Assembly (NCBI RefSeq): GCF_023806465.1
Contig: NZ_JAMSLS010000001.1
Coordinates: 310,001-374,000 of the forward strand
Direction of reading: 5' to 3'
Length of the DNA stretch: 64,000 nt
Source of the DNA: Thermomicrobium sp. CFH 73360
Lineage (GTDB): Bacteria; Chloroflexota; Chloroflexia; Thermomicrobiales; Thermomicrobiaceae
Shown here: positions 1-10,389 of the stretch, in pieces
How positions within the stretch are numbered: position 1 is the first letter of the stretch
How the letters are laid out: each line of letters begins with the position of its first letter
Made by a program: the position numbers and the translations under genes
The notes under the pieces: generated by a model
The model's database searches: none
Seen by the model: the letters and a program-made list of their open reading frames with translations, nothing else
Told to the model about the DNA's origin: nothing

Positions 1-164
1 CGAATCACTTCGATGATTTCGTCATCGGTCAACGGACGACCCCGCTCGATCTCGCGGTTTTTGATCTCGGCACGGAGAAAGCGAATCACTTCGCGCTTCG
101 TGACATCTCCCGATCGTACCGCATCTTGCAGATCGGCGAGGAGCCGTTCGGCGAGTGCGCTCAC
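1..164 (-). CDS. GatB/YqeY domain protein, 5' part only
   Basis: The reading frame runs off the left edge, so only the first 54 or so residues are present. It starts at GTG (162-164) preceded by a GAGAGGG ribosome site. The segment matches the N-terminal helix pair of the YqeY/GatB-tail family: a leucine-rich start, then IRFLRAEIKNREIERGR and LTDDEIIEVI. YqeY-type proteins resemble the tRNA-binding tail of amidotransferase subunit B and often lie near rpsU or dnaG; their exact function is unsettled. A strong promoter lies upstream at 248-277. Confidence 0.8.
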   Translation of the reverse strand, partial: MSALAERLLADLQDAVRSGDVTKREVIRFLRAEIKNREIERGRPLTDDEIIEVI

Positions 165-247
165 ACCTGCCCTCTCATCCAACCGAAGAAAACTACAATT
201 CGCTGCCCCACGTCGAGGAGCAGTCACATCGGTTAGGTTTCCGGCGG

Positions 248-277
248 AGTATAGTGGAGCAACACGATCTCTGTCAA
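248..277 (-). promoter_or_regulatory. Promoter for the YqeY-type gene
   Basis: On the minus strand there is a TTGACA box (272-277), an 18-base spacer and TATACT (248-253). This is nearly ideal sigma-70 consensus, about 85 bases before the GTG start of the YqeY-type gene. Confidence 0.7.
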
Positions 278-620
278 ATCGCACGGTAAGCTGACGAACT
301 CGTTCAGCAACAGGGATCCCGCGTGGTTCTCCGTTCCCGCGTGTCAGTCGTCTGCTGCGCTCATCGGCTTTGCCGATCTCGGAACTCTGCGAGTCCATGA
401 CCGACAGACATATCAAAAGTTCGTCGTAGCAGTTCCCACTACCTGGCAGTTGTGCAGTGAACACCGATGCAGTCACACAGGTAAACTACTCTTGCGGCTG
501 AAGCTGGACCGTCCAGATAGCGTATCTGGGCTTGGAAATGAACATTACCCGGGCAACGTCTCAATTTCTGTGGCAACATCGACGCACTTTTTACGAAACT
601 GATGGGAGAGGGCGATTGGT
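278..620. other. Intergenic region with a 7-bp inverted repeat
   Basis: No convincing gene is seen between the two divergent neighbours. The only structured element is a perfect inverted repeat, CCAGATA-GCG-TATCTGG (513-529), about 90 bases before the membrane-protein start. It could be an operator. A GGGAGAGGG ribosome site lies just before the 621 start. Confidence 0.4.
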
Positions 621-1439
621 ATGCAATGGCTGCGCCGCACATTCTGGGGTCTGCTCCTCTTGAACGCAATCCTCTTACTAAGCGGAACGATCGACGCGGT
701 GGTCGCGATGAGTTTGGTTGCAGCGATCGAACTGGCTGCAGCTGGGGTTGCGCTCATGCTTGGCTGGCAAGCTTTTCGACAGGCACGCAACACGAATGAC
801 CAGAGCAAATTGCTGACCATTCTCACCACATTGGTACCGCAACACATTGCCCGGTTCATCGTATTGGAAATCTCTATGCTTTGGACGTTGGCACGATGGA
901 TTGGCCGGCGGCGGCCGGATCCGAAACGCTCATTTTCGTATGCCAGGCGCTCATTGTTCGGTGCTCTCACGGTTTTCGTGCTTTTGACTGCTCCCGCAGA
1001 GATCTTGCTTGTCCACCTACTCTTGCCCTGGGATTGGATCCGCTGGCTCGCGATCGGTCTCTCGCTTTACGGGCTACTCTGGCTGGTGGCGTTGTGGGCT
1101 GCTGAGCGAGTATGGCCTCATCAGGTGGTGGGTGACGTGCTGGTTCTTCGTTGGCTTTTTCTTCACGAGATTCGGTTGCCGCTCGCGTCGATTCAACAGG
1201 TCATGATTGAGCCGGCTGCGCCACCAAAGGGACGTGATGGACTCATCCTCGACGACGAGCGTGCCTTCCTCGCCGTCGGCGGCCGCACAGATATCTCTCT
1301 CACCCTGACCCAACCAGCAGTCGGCCTCCGTTACCTGACCCCGACGAGGCCATTCCGATCGATCTGTGTGGCCGTCGACGATCCCGAGCGCCTGCAGCGA
1401 GTGCTCTCCCAAACGCCCAGCGTGCCTCACACTAATTGA
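621..1439 (+). CDS. Multi-pass membrane protein of unknown function
   Basis: 272 residues. ATG at 621 follows a purine-rich GGGAGAGGG site. Hydrophobic stretches suggest four membrane spans: about residues 8-22, 28-48, 110-135 and 140-162. A basic linker near residues 95-108 lies between them. The C-terminal 110 residues look soluble and beta-rich, resembling a PH-like domain fused to a membrane anchor, but no family motif can be named. It stands alone, followed by a tRNA gene with its own promoter. Confidence 0.7.
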   Translation: MQWLRRTFWGLLLLNAILLLSGTIDAVVAMSLVAAIELAAAGVALMLGWQAFRQARNTNDQSKLLTILTTLVPQHIARFIVLEISMLWTLARWIGRRRPDPKRSFSYARRSLFGALTVFVLLTAPAEILLVHLLLPWDWIRWLAIGLSLYGLLWLVALWAAERVWPHQVVGDVLVLRWLFLHEIRLPLASIQQVMIEPAAPPKGRDGLILDDERAFLAVGGRTDISLTLTQPAVGLRYLTPTRPFRSICVAVDDPERLQRVLSQTPSVPHTN

Positions 1440-1482
1440 AGAACAAGAGAAACCGTCCGTGATGTTCTCCGCATTGCGAACC

Positions 1483-1512
1483 TGGACAGCAATACCTGGG
1501 AACTGCTATACT
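1483..1512 (+). promoter_or_regulatory. Promoter of the tRNA-Glu gene
   Basis: TGGACA (1483-1488), an 18-base spacer and TATACT (1507-1512). The expected start near 1519 lies a few bases before the tRNA 5' end at 1527. Confidence 0.65.
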
Positions 1513-1526
1513 CTGTGCGGTGCCGC

Positions 1527-1600
1527 GGCGCATTCGTCTAGCGGCCAAGGACACCGCCCTCTCAAGGCGGAGATCACGGGTTCGAATCCCGTATGCGCCA
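1527..1600 (+). tRNA. tRNA-Glu (anticodon CTC)
   Basis: A full cloverleaf can be folded. The acceptor stem is GGCGCAT/ATGCGCC. The D stem is GTCT/GGAC. The anticodon stem CCGCC/GGCGG encloses loop CTCTCAA, giving anticodon CTC, which reads GAG. The T arm is ACGGG-TTCGAAT-CCCGT and the discriminator base is A. The 3' CCA is not encoded. A hairpin terminator follows within 10 bases, so this is a single-tRNA transcription unit. Confidence 0.95.
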
Positions 1601-1609
1601 CGTAGTGAT

Positions 1610-1633
1610 GCCCCGCGTGAGCGGGGCGTTTCT
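1610..1633 (+). terminator. Rho-independent terminator of tRNA-Glu
   Basis: Stem GCCCCGC / GCGGGGC with loop GTGA, followed by GTTTCT. It overlaps the last bases of the convergent lipoprotein gene. Confidence 0.8.
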
Positions 1634-2183
1634 ATTCCATCACCTCGATCCGGTCGCCGAGGAGTAACGGTTGCTCTACCTCGTGTCCGGCGTCATCGCT
1701 GAAGCGAAGCATCGTCCGCGGTCGACCCCAGACAACAACCCTTACTCCCTCGCGTACGAGGCTCGTATCGACCGGGATCCGGTACGTTGGAAACATCACG
1801 ACGATCGCTCGCCACTCATCAGGTCCCGATCCGAAATGCACCTTGATTTGTACAAAAACCAACTCGTTCTGCTCTACCACTGTCCAGACCGTGCCGCGAT
1901 AGCGCAGTGGGACGTCCGCGTAGGCCGTAAGATCCCGATAGAGTTCTCGGACGTCAACGTCGTCGCGGTATGCTGCTGGATCGGAGACTGGTGTCACCAC
2001 CTCCGGCGGTCCAAACACCGAAAAGGTCCCACGGTCACTCCCCGGCAATGGGAAGGACAACGATTCGTCATACTGCGGCGTTGGGCTTGCCGGGATACGC
2101 AGACTCACCGGTCCACCCAGTGGTTGGGCAGCGAGGCAACCGGTGCAAACCACCGCGAGGATTAGGGAAATAGTAAACCGCAC
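1632..2183 (-). CDS. Putative lipoprotein of unknown function
   Basis: About 183 residues from a GTG at 2183 that has an AAAGGAG ribosome site; an upstream ATG at 2219 is possible but lacks one. The N-terminus is a hydrophobic signal (RFTISLILAVVCTGC) ending in a lipobox-like TGC, so the mature protein is probably lipidated and on the outer face of the membrane. The mature part holds a beta-rich stretch (about residues 75-165) suggestive of an OB-like fold, but no named family is clear. It is convergent with tRNA-Glu. Confidence 0.7.
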   Translation of the reverse strand: MRFTISLILAVVCTGCLAAQPLGGPVSLRIPASPTPQYDESLSFPLPGSDRGTFSVFGPPEVVTPVSDPAAYRDDVDVRELYRDLTAYADVPLRYRGTVWTVVEQNELVFVQIKVHFGSGPDEWRAIVVMFPTYRIPVDTSLVREGVRVVVWGRPRTMLRFSDDAGHEVEQPLLLGDRIEVME

Positions 2184-2521
2184 CGGCGCTCTCCTTTCGC
2201 TGCGAGATTCCGCCACCACGAGTGTACGCTACGCGACCTGGTTTTGCTTCCGAGGACTCATGAGCCCACTACCCGACCTGTTCGCCCTGGGGCGGCTGCA
2301 CATCGATGAAACGGTTGCGCTTCGCGTCACCGTGGCTGAATCGAACGAAACCAGGTCTACCCTCCGACGCTTGCGGTTCCAACTCTTCGAGGGTTCGGTC
2401 TGGACGATATTCCGAGTAACGCTGCTCTTCGTTCCCACAGTGCACCAGAGAGCAGCACTCCAACCCAACAACTCGCGCCCTTGCACCACACAACTCGACG
2501 ATCCTGCTCGGGACAATACCG
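2184..2521. other. Gap with a possible small minus-strand ORF
   Basis: Between the methyltransferase stop and the lipoprotein start a frame on the minus strand (2269-2550, TTG start, 93 residues) overlaps the end of the methyltransferase gene. Its middle carries a Cys-rich patch (ECCSLVHCGNE) and its C-terminal half has G/C-biased third codon positions. No family is recognised, and the start and ribosome site are weak. It may be a small coupled gene at the end of the glycan operon, or chance. Confidence 0.25.
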
Positions 2522-3331
2522 TCAGCGCCCAACCCGTAGCACGGCGACAACCTCGAGGTGAGGACGCAGCCACACCGGCAGACACGAGACCGGCAGCGTT
2601 TGGGCGAGCCGCCGCAGCAATCGCGAAGGAATCTTCCGAAGCTGAGCAGGTGTCAGCCCCGGTTGCGCTACGAAGCAGGCAGTGAAGCCGTGGCGCGCAA
2701 AAACCGCCCGAAGTTCTCCTGGAGACAAGAGCGACGGATGCCAGAAGGGGTAGTCATCGAGTCCGACGAGACGATAGTAGGCTTCTGCGAGCGGCCGGTT
2801 CGGTGTCTTCACAAGGTACTGCCCACCCTCACGCAGCACGCGCGCTACCTCAGCCAGGTGTTCGTCAACATCATCGACGTGCTCGATGAGATCGGCCGCC
2901 AGAACAATATCGAAGCTCCGGTCATGGAACGGAAGGCGTTCGGCCTCAGCGAGGACAAGACTTGCCGGTGTCTGCCGCTGGCGTGCCTCCACGAGCGCAG
3001 TGCGTGCAAGATCGAGTCCTACGAGTTCAAAAAATCCCCGCGCCGCCAACTCACGAAGCAGCGCACCGCCTCCGCAACCGAGCTCGAGGATCCGCACCGT
3101 ACGCGGCAATCGATCGAGGACACGGAGTAAACCCAGCGGCGGATTGTACGAGCCATACGTGTTCGCCCACCCAGGATACAGCCGGTCGACTCCCTCGTAG
3201 AACCGCCGCCGCAGTTGACGGCTCGGACGCTCACGGCGATACCGCGCGCTGCAGGAACGACAAAGAAAACTTCTCCCTGTAAAGCATGCGCCGCAGAGGA
3301 CACACTCACGATGGGAACGCTCAACGACCAC
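2522..3331 (-). CDS. SAM-dependent methyltransferase with N-terminal zinc ribbon
   Basis: About 269 residues. The chosen GTG at 3331 follows GGAGGA and overlaps the upstream lipoprotein gene by 11 bases; a TTG at 3352 is the alternative. Two Cys pairs at the N-terminus (CVLCG and CRSC) form a likely zinc ribbon. The class I methyltransferase core follows: motif I ILELGCGGGA, acidic ribose-binding FELVGLDLA, and LAADLIEHVDDVDEHL typical of Methyltransf_11/23. It probably methylates a sugar or lipid-linked glycan. This is inferred from its place at the end of the envelope operon running down from 8069. Confidence 0.85.
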   Translation of the reverse strand: MVVERSHRECVLCGACFTGRSFLCRSCSARYRRERPSRQLRRRFYEGVDRLYPGWANTYGSYNPPLGLLRVLDRLPRTVRILELGCGGGALLRELAARGFFELVGLDLARTALVEARQRQTPASLVLAEAERLPFHDRSFDIVLAADLIEHVDDVDEHLAEVARVLREGGQYLVKTPNRPLAEAYYRLVGLDDYPFWHPSLLSPGELRAVFARHGFTACFVAQPGLTPAQLRKIPSRLLRRLAQTLPVSCLPVWLRPHLEVVAVLRVGR

Positions 3332-4604
3332 GGCTCCTCCAGCTCCACCCAACGAGCAGAGCGATGCTTGCCAGGATCAGTGCATAGACAGCCACAAGCG
3401 GCGGATCGTTCAGGAATAGCCGAATGGCCCGCCCCACTCCAGCTTGGAACACCGTCGCCATGGGAACATCGTCGAGATAGCGCGCGTTGAAGACCACTCC
3501 ACCCCAGATGCCTGGATCGTCTTGACTCCTCAGCGGAAGGTTTCCCGGCGGTCGCACCATTGACCAGTGCACCACAAGTGGGCGCTCCCCGGACTCGATC
3601 ACGAAACGGAGATAGGTGTCGCGCGTCGGCCGGATCGGTGGAAACCGTACTTCGAGCGTGTTCTGCACCCCTGACCACCGTCCTGAATCGAGTGATACTT
3701 CGGCCAGCACCACTGGCGCGTAGCTCGGACGAAAGACGAGTTCTCCCGTGGATGGATTACCCCAGAGTGTCACAGCGTGGCCAGGAGCAGAGCCAACGGC
3801 TTCAACAGTGAAGCGGTACTCAACACGGTAGGAATCAGGTACCGGTGCGAAACGAAAAGTGACGTGGCTCTCGTCGCTTAGCGCACGGACGTCGAGGTGT
3901 GCCTCGCGGAGCAACTCCCCATCGCCGGCACGGTAAAGACGCAACACGAGCAGACCGGTGTTCTCGCGGGTTGGCGGAGGAAGCTCCGCGAAGAGCGCGC
4001 GATCAATGTACCCGATGCGACCGTCTGGCAAGCGGACACGGATCCATCCTTCGCGGCTTCCGATCACCTCGACTGCGCCCCCGCCTGGGAGGGCTGCAAG
4101 TTCTCGGCCAGCGATGGGGGCTTCACGCACGATGGCCGAAACATCCGTTCGTAAACGGCCGGTACCTCGACCGATATCCGCACCATACGTCCCCACGCGA
4201 ACGGTGATCCCGTCGAGATACGGGTACCGTGAAAGAAATACTTGTCCCACGAGCCGCCCCGGGAGGAGTTCGCCAAGCCAACCCTGCGACTCTGGCCATG
4301 CATAGAAGTCGGTGTCCGGATAGCGCGGATCGTGTTCGGGCGCGTAGAACACACGGAGGACACCACCCCCACCGAGCGAGGGTCGCTCTTCAGGGCCGAA
4401 ACTGGACGGAAGGTTTATTCTGAGCTCAACTGCGGCGAGACCATCGGCTGGGGAGTAGAACGGTTGCTCCAGTCGCGTGCGCACTGTCACCGTGCTTGTC
4501 GACTCCGGCAAACTCGGGACGAGTGCCAGAGGGGTACGACAAGCCGCCAGTGACGTGGCCAGGATGCAGAGGACGCAGAGAGAACCCCACCTTCCGATCC
4601 TCAT
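3321..4604 (-). CDS. Lipoprotein with bacterial SH3 domain and C-terminal membrane anchor
   Basis: 427 residues from ATG 4604, whose codon overlaps the upstream TGA (ATGA). The signal ILATSLAAC forms a lipobox near residue 20. The first third is a beta-rich domain. Residues about 165-220 are an SH3b-like module (IVREAPIAGRELAALPGG, then WIRVRLPDGRIGYIDRALF) of the kind that binds cell-wall or carbohydrate ligands. A jelly-roll-like region with aromatic strands follows, then one membrane span near the C-terminus (VYALILASIALLVGWSW). It probably acts outside the membrane on the glycan made by the neighbouring transferases. No enzyme motif is visible. Confidence 0.8.
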   Translation of the reverse strand: MRIGRWGSLCVLCILATSLAACRTPLALVPSLPESTSTVTVRTRLEQPFYSPADGLAAVELRINLPSSFGPEERPSLGGGGVLRVFYAPEHDPRYPDTDFYAWPESQGWLGELLPGRLVGQVFLSRYPYLDGITVRVGTYGADIGRGTGRLRTDVSAIVREAPIAGRELAALPGGGAVEVIGSREGWIRVRLPDGRIGYIDRALFAELPPPTRENTGLLVLRLYRAGDGELLREAHLDVRALSDESHVTFRFAPVPDSYRVEYRFTVEAVGSAPGHAVTLWGNPSTGELVFRPSYAPVVLAEVSLDSGRWSGVQNTLEVRFPPIRPTRDTYLRFVIESGERPLVVHWSMVRPPGNLPLRSQDDPGIWGGVVFNARYLDDVPMATVFQAGVGRAIRLFLNDPPLVAVYALILASIALLVGWSWRSRGR

Positions 4605-5914
4605 CGCTCCCGTCCCGCCAGCTCCATCTCTTTGCTCGTCATCTCGCGCATCATGCCTATCTGCTCTCGCAGCACAAGCCACCCGATCCACAATGTCACC
4701 CCGGCGAACATTGCACGCAGCACCGGCTGCCAGACGGAAGCAGGAACCAATGCTGCTGCAACAAGTTGTGGATCGGGCAGAGCAGACACAAAATCGTCTC
4801 CAAGCGGTGAGAGCAACGCAGTCGTCGCCGCTGCACCCCAGCGCGTTAACCAAACAAGAAAGAGCCCTGCCTGCAGAAGAGCGAGTAGGCGGCCCGACAG
4901 TTGACGCGCCAGTACCGGCACCGCGAACGGTAGCGCCCAGATCACATACTGTGGATGAAACGGCGTTAGAGCAACAACCCCACAAAGCGTGGCACCAGCC
5001 GCCGCTTGGTACGCAGTCCAGCCACGCGGGGCTACAGTGAACCACCAGCAGAGGAATACGGTATAGGCCAACGGGAAGAGCGGAAGTGGTACATCCTCAC
5101 TGACCGGAAGGGAAAGCGCTACCAGATACCGGACATGTGGGTAATCCCCTAACAGGGTGAGTGTTGGGCTGGTACCGCTCCAGACAACGACGAAGAGATC
5201 GAGGACAATCCAGCTGCCAACAACCGCCACACCACCAAGCGCGACGCTGCGCCACGAGCGCCGAAACGCCACCAGATACACGGGGAGTAAAAACACTGGA
5301 AAGAACCGCGCCCCCGCCGCCAGGGCGCTGCACGCAAAACCAGTCCAGCGAAAGCCACGCCGGGCAATGAGCGCACCACCAAGCAGCAACGCCACCCAGA
5401 CACTATCGTGCCGACCGAACACTGCACTGGTATAGATGACGATTGGATTAAGCCACCAGAGTGCCAACGCCCAACGGCGCTGCTTCACTGGCATGTCACG
5501 GCTTAGAAGCCATCCCACCACGGCATCGGCGGCCACATAGGGAAGCTTGAGTAACACGAGTGCACGTGCCAAATACGGATAAGCGAGGAAACGGGCGAGA
5601 TCGTGCGGTTGGGCGCCAATCCCAGCCACCCCTGCCGTGACAGACCAAATGTCATCGCTATCCGGCAAGAGCGAAACGACAAGAAACAACCACCCGTCAT
5701 GGAACAGCTGTGCAATGAGCTGAGAACTCCAGGCAAACCACGCTCCCATTGTGATCGCCACATGGGCACGCGAGTAGATCTGGTAGAGATCGCTATGCAG
5801 CGTTATCGGCAAAAGGACGAGCCGAATCGCTAAACCGACGCCCCAAATGCTAGCAAGGATCGGATCGGGCGGAACCAGAATTCGCGAGACAAGGGCACCG
5901 GCCAGACTCTTCAC
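4601..5914 (-). CDS. GT-C type polytopic glycosyltransferase (GT87-like)
   Basis: 437 residues, starting at a GTG (5914) that overlaps the previous stop as GTGA behind GGAGGT. About ten membrane spans. After span one comes LHSDLYQIY, the acidic-residue position typical of GT-C enzymes that use polyprenol-phosphate sugars. ALWWLNPIVIYTSAVFGRHDS resembles the family's conserved second loop (Asn-Pro, then a Gly-x-x-Asp). It probably adds a mannose-like sugar from a polyprenyl donor on the outer face. The assignment rests on topology and these motifs; the sugar is unknown. It is coupled to its neighbours on both sides. Confidence 0.8.
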   Translation of the reverse strand: MKSLAGALVSRILVPPDPILASIWGVGLAIRLVLLPITLHSDLYQIYSRAHVAITMGAWFAWSSQLIAQLFHDGWLFLVVSLLPDSDDIWSVTAGVAGIGAQPHDLARFLAYPYLARALVLLKLPYVAADAVVGWLLSRDMPVKQRRWALALWWLNPIVIYTSAVFGRHDSVWVALLLGGALIARRGFRWTGFACSALAAGARFFPVFLLPVYLVAFRRSWRSVALGGVAVVGSWIVLDLFVVVWSGTSPTLTLLGDYPHVRYLVALSLPVSEDVPLPLFPLAYTVFLCWWFTVAPRGWTAYQAAAGATLCGVVALTPFHPQYVIWALPFAVPVLARQLSGRLLALLQAGLFLVWLTRWGAAATTALLSPLGDDFVSALPDPQLVAAALVPASVWQPVLRAMFAGVTLWIGWLVLREQIGMMREMTSKEMELAGRER

Positions 5915-6849
5915 AGCACGTACCTCCGCACGAACGAACTCGCAACGCCAACAATTGCAAGACCGGCGAGTGCTGCAAGCCGCTGCCAGGTGAGTACCGC
6001 AACAACACCGACTGCACCCAAACCAAGCGCTGTGGCCAGTACTACGCCGGTCGCCTCTCGGATCCCCAACCCACCAGGAACCGGCGCCAAGAGACCGAGA
6101 ATACCCGGTAGCCCCAACAAGACAAGGAGTGCCGCTACGGGAAGGTGGAGGCCGGTGGCCCATGTCAAGATCGCAAGCAGTACAAACTCCGCACCCCACC
6201 GTCCAACCGTCGCGATCCAGACGACGGGATCGCGCCACAGCGTTCGCACCACTCGGTAGCCCTGCCGTACGCTCGTCACAACCAATCGGCTTCCCCACCG
6301 GAGGCCCGCTAGTGCTGCGACAGCAAGACCAAACGCTGTCGCCCCAAAGACGACGAACCATCCTTGCGTGTCGTTCGGGAGGTTAACCGTCAGCACCCTT
6401 ACTGGCACGCCAAGTGCGACGAGGCCTGTGAAACCGAGGAATAGCAATACCGCCGAGTCAAGCGCATGCTCAATCAGTACGGTGGGAACAGAACTCGTCG
6501 CCTGAATGCCGAGCCATCGCTTGGTAGCCACCACTTTCGCTGGCGCCCAACCAAACGCAGGGAGCGCATAGTTCGCCACTGAGGCCGCCACCGTGACGCG
6601 CACTGCGTCCAAGATCGAGACCCGCTCCTCGGAAATCTCCAGCAACCGCCGCCATCGCCACGCGTGGAAAACGGGCGGTAGACACCCGACCATCATCGCT
6701 GGGAGGAGGACAACGGGGGACACGGTGGTGAGTGCCGTGAACAACTGACGCGGTCCGAGACGCCAGATGACAACTGCCACCAGCGTAACACCGACCAGAA
6801 GCCGCCAACTACGCTGAAGAGTCCTTCGCCGGCGAGCGGTCTGGGTCAT
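5911..6849 (-). CDS. Flippase-like membrane protein (LPG synthase TM / UPF0104 family)
   Basis: 312 residues. ATG 6849 overlaps the upstream stop (ATGA) and has GGGAGGA six bases before; an ATG two codons earlier is less well placed. Eight or so membrane spans. The family signature PVPGGLGIREATGV is present near the C-terminus, and YALPAFGWAPAKVVATKRWL corresponds to the conserved N-terminal loop. Relatives accompany polyprenol-linked glycan synthesis and are proposed to help move lipid-linked sugars. In this operon it lies between a cytosolic GT4 and a membrane GT-C enzyme, which suits such a role. Confidence 0.85.
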   Translation of the reverse strand: MTQTARRRRTLQRSWRLLVGVTLVAVVIWRLGPRQLFTALTTVSPVVLLPAMMVGCLPPVFHAWRWRRLLEISEERVSILDAVRVTVAASVANYALPAFGWAPAKVVATKRWLGIQATSSVPTVLIEHALDSAVLLFLGFTGLVALGVPVRVLTVNLPNDTQGWFVVFGATAFGLAVAALAGLRWGSRLVVTSVRQGYRVVRTLWRDPVVWIATVGRWGAEFVLLAILTWATGLHLPVAALLVLLGLPGILGLLAPVPGGLGIREATGVVLATALGLGAVGVVAVLTWQRLAALAGLAIVGVASSFVRRYVL

Positions 6850-8069
6850 ACGCATTCCTCCCCCCGCTCCCCTGAATGCCTGCGCGACAACTCCTGGAGC
6901 AACGGCCGAAGACAGGAAGCTCGGGCACGGTCAGACGCCACTGCTTCATAGCGGGTACGTGCGGCTACAGCCAGCGCCGCACGACGCTCCGGTATTCGGA
7001 GCTCGCGCAGGGCGTCGGCAAGAGCATCGGGGTCCGCTGGGGGCACGAGTCGTGCGATCTCCTCGCCACCAGCCAGCCAGCGTATCGCTGGGCTGTCGCG
7101 CGTTACGATCGCCGCGCCCATTGCCATCGCCTGGTAAACCTTATTCGGTACGACGCGCGCCGCTTTGGCGGTCGCGCCAAAGATTCCCAGCACCACATCA
7201 GCCCACGCGATCCAGTCGGCGAGCTCCGCCTCGGAAACCCACTGCACGAACTCGACCGCACGGAGGCCAAGTGCCGCGGCGCGCTGCCTGACGGCCGATT
7301 CGAATTGCCCTGTGCCGATCATGACCAGCGAGATTGGCTCACCAGCACGTTCGAGTCGATGCAGCGCATCCACAATCGTCTCCGCGCCATGCAAGGGGCT
7401 ATATGTCCCATAGAAGAGAACGCGGAGACGTTCCGGCGCGTCGTCTCGTGCCCCAACTGCGGCGCGCCGCTGCACTCGGAAAAGTGATTCGTCCGCCCCG
7501 ACTGGCAGAATCACAAACCGCTCAAGGGAGACCCCAGACAATGCCGCCCAATAGGTGGCCTGTTGTGGTGTATCCGCAAGAATGTGATCAGCAGTCCGCA
7601 ACGCCTGTCGATCCAACAACCGCAACACACGAGCTCGCCAGGATCCTGGGGCAACCAGCCGACGATCTTCAACAAAGGTTTCGGTCAGCGTCACGAGCGG
7701 ATCGAAAACGATCCGACGACAAGCGCGACGAAGAAGTGGAGCCCAGAATGCGACATCCCACTGCCCGGGATACCCGAAAAGGACAGCGTCTGCCCAAACC
7801 AGGGGGCGCGGGACAGCGAGCGCAAGTTGAAGTTCACCACGGAGGACTCGGATGCCTAGACGTGCCAGAGCTCCGACGTCACGCGAGGGCTGTAAGCGAT
7901 CTCCAAGATCGTCGAGCACACGGATGCGAAGCTCGCGCAGTTCTGCTCCTGCTGTACTGAATGCTGCGGCGGTCGTGCGGTTGCGCGAATAGTGCGCGTC
8001 AAAAAGACCGAAGCGAAGAACTCGTGGCGGCCGTGCGAACATTCCCGATCTTTTCCCTGCCTTTGCCAT
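6846..8069 (-). CDS. GT4-family glycosyltransferase
   Basis: 407 residues from ATG 8069; an ATG at 8042 after GATCGGGA is an alternative. Two Rossmann halves of GT-B type. The C-terminal half holds LRVLFYGTYSPLHGAETIVDAL, then VMIGTGQF, and the donor-binding ADVVLGIFGATAKAARVVPNKVYQAMAMGAAIV with PNKVYQAMA in the usual position of the E-x7-E region. It probably transfers a nucleotide-sugar residue to a lipid carrier in the cytosol. It is the first gene of a five-gene operon in which the first four junctions overlap by 4 to 11 bases. Confidence 0.85.
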   Translation of the reverse strand: MAKAGKRSGMFARPPRVLRFGLFDAHYSRNRTTAAAFSTAGAELRELRIRVLDDLGDRLQPSRDVGALARLGIRVLRGELQLALAVPRPLVWADAVLFGYPGQWDVAFWAPLLRRACRRIVFDPLVTLTETFVEDRRLVAPGSWRARVLRLLDRQALRTADHILADTPQQATYWAALSGVSLERFVILPVGADESLFRVQRRAAVGARDDAPERLRVLFYGTYSPLHGAETIVDALHRLERAGEPISLVMIGTGQFESAVRQRAAALGLRAVEFVQWVSEAELADWIAWADVVLGIFGATAKAARVVPNKVYQAMAMGAAIVTRDSPAIRWLAGGEEIARLVPPADPDALADALRELRIPERRAALAVAARTRYEAVASDRARASCLRPLLQELSRRHSGERGEECV

Positions 8070-8144
8070 ACCGGTCGTTTCGCGGACGTGACGCCGTCAC
8101 GCTGCCAGGAGTGTAACCGCCAGGTAGGGGAAGCGGGTGAAAAG

Positions 8145-8180
8145 GAAAAACCGGGTGCGCTCGCGCGCACCCGGTTTTTC
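8145..8180. terminator. Bidirectional terminator between groEL and the glycan operon side
   Basis: Perfect 16-bp stem GAAAAACCGGGTGCGC paired with its complement across a TCGC loop. A/T runs on both flanks let it work on either strand. It lies 20 bases after the groEL stop and before the start of the GT4 operon. Confidence 0.9.
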
Positions 8181-8200
8181 GCCGGAACTTGCTGACGGGA

Positions 8201-9844
<1,644 letters not shown>

Positions 9845-9872
9845 TTAGGTCCGCACCACACGCCATCGAGCA

Positions 9873-10178
9873 TTATTCAGTGAGAATAGCCAAAATGTCC
9901 TTCTCACTGAGGATCAGATATTCCTCTTCGTCGATCTTAAGCTCCGTACCCGCATACTTGGCGAACAGCACCTCGTCGCCGACCTTGACCTCCATCGGCA
10001 GACGTTTGCCGTCATCCGTCATGCGGCCCGGGCCCACCGCGACAACCTGGCCGCGCTGCGGTTTCTCCTTGGCCGTATCGGGAAGCACGATCCCGCTCTT
10101 CGTCACCTCTTCACGCTGGATCGGCTTCACCACGACCCGGTCACCCAACGGTCGGATCTTCGTCGCTGTCGCCGTCAT
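9873..10178 (-). CDS. groES: Co-chaperonin GroES
   Basis: 101 residues, starting at ATG 10178 after GGAGGG. The family signature [17 protein letters not shown] is at residues 8-24. The mobile loop ([16 protein letters not shown]) and the C-terminal [15 protein letters not shown] strand are in place. It caps the GroEL ring. It is the first gene of the groES-groEL operon; promoter and CIRCE lie 40-105 bases upstream. Confidence 0.97.
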   Translation of the reverse strand: MTATATKIRPLGDRVVVKPIQREEVTKSGIVLPDTAKEKPQRGQVVAVGPGRMTDDGKRLPMEVKVGDEVLFAKYAGTELKIDEEEYLILSEKDILAILTE

Positions 10179-10219
10179 GACCGTCCCTCCCTCATATAGC
10201 AATCTCCCTAGCCAGTCGG

Positions 10220-10246
10220 TTAGCACTCACCGGTGGAGAGTGCTAA
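10220..10246. promoter_or_regulatory. CIRCE operator for HrcA
   Basis: Exact consensus TTAGCACTC-N9-GAGTGCTAA, just downstream of the groES promoter. It predicts heat-inducible repression by HrcA; hrcA itself is not in this window. Confidence 0.97.
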
Positions 10247-10255
10247 CCGACATGT

Positions 10256-10284
10256 ATCCTACTCAGCGCGCCACAAGTTTTCAA
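10256..10284 (-). promoter_or_regulatory. groESL promoter
   Basis: Minus strand: TTGAAA (10279-10284), a 17-base spacer and TAGGAT (10256-10261). The expected start falls just before the CIRCE element, so HrcA would block the initiating polymerase. Confidence 0.75.
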
Positions 10285-10389
10285 GGGTCCAGTATCGACT
10301 CTTTGCGCTGAGTCATGTCAGGACGGTAAACGCCTTCACAGGGCATAATCGCCATCAAAGCGGATCGTTCCTGCTGGAGAGGAGGAACC

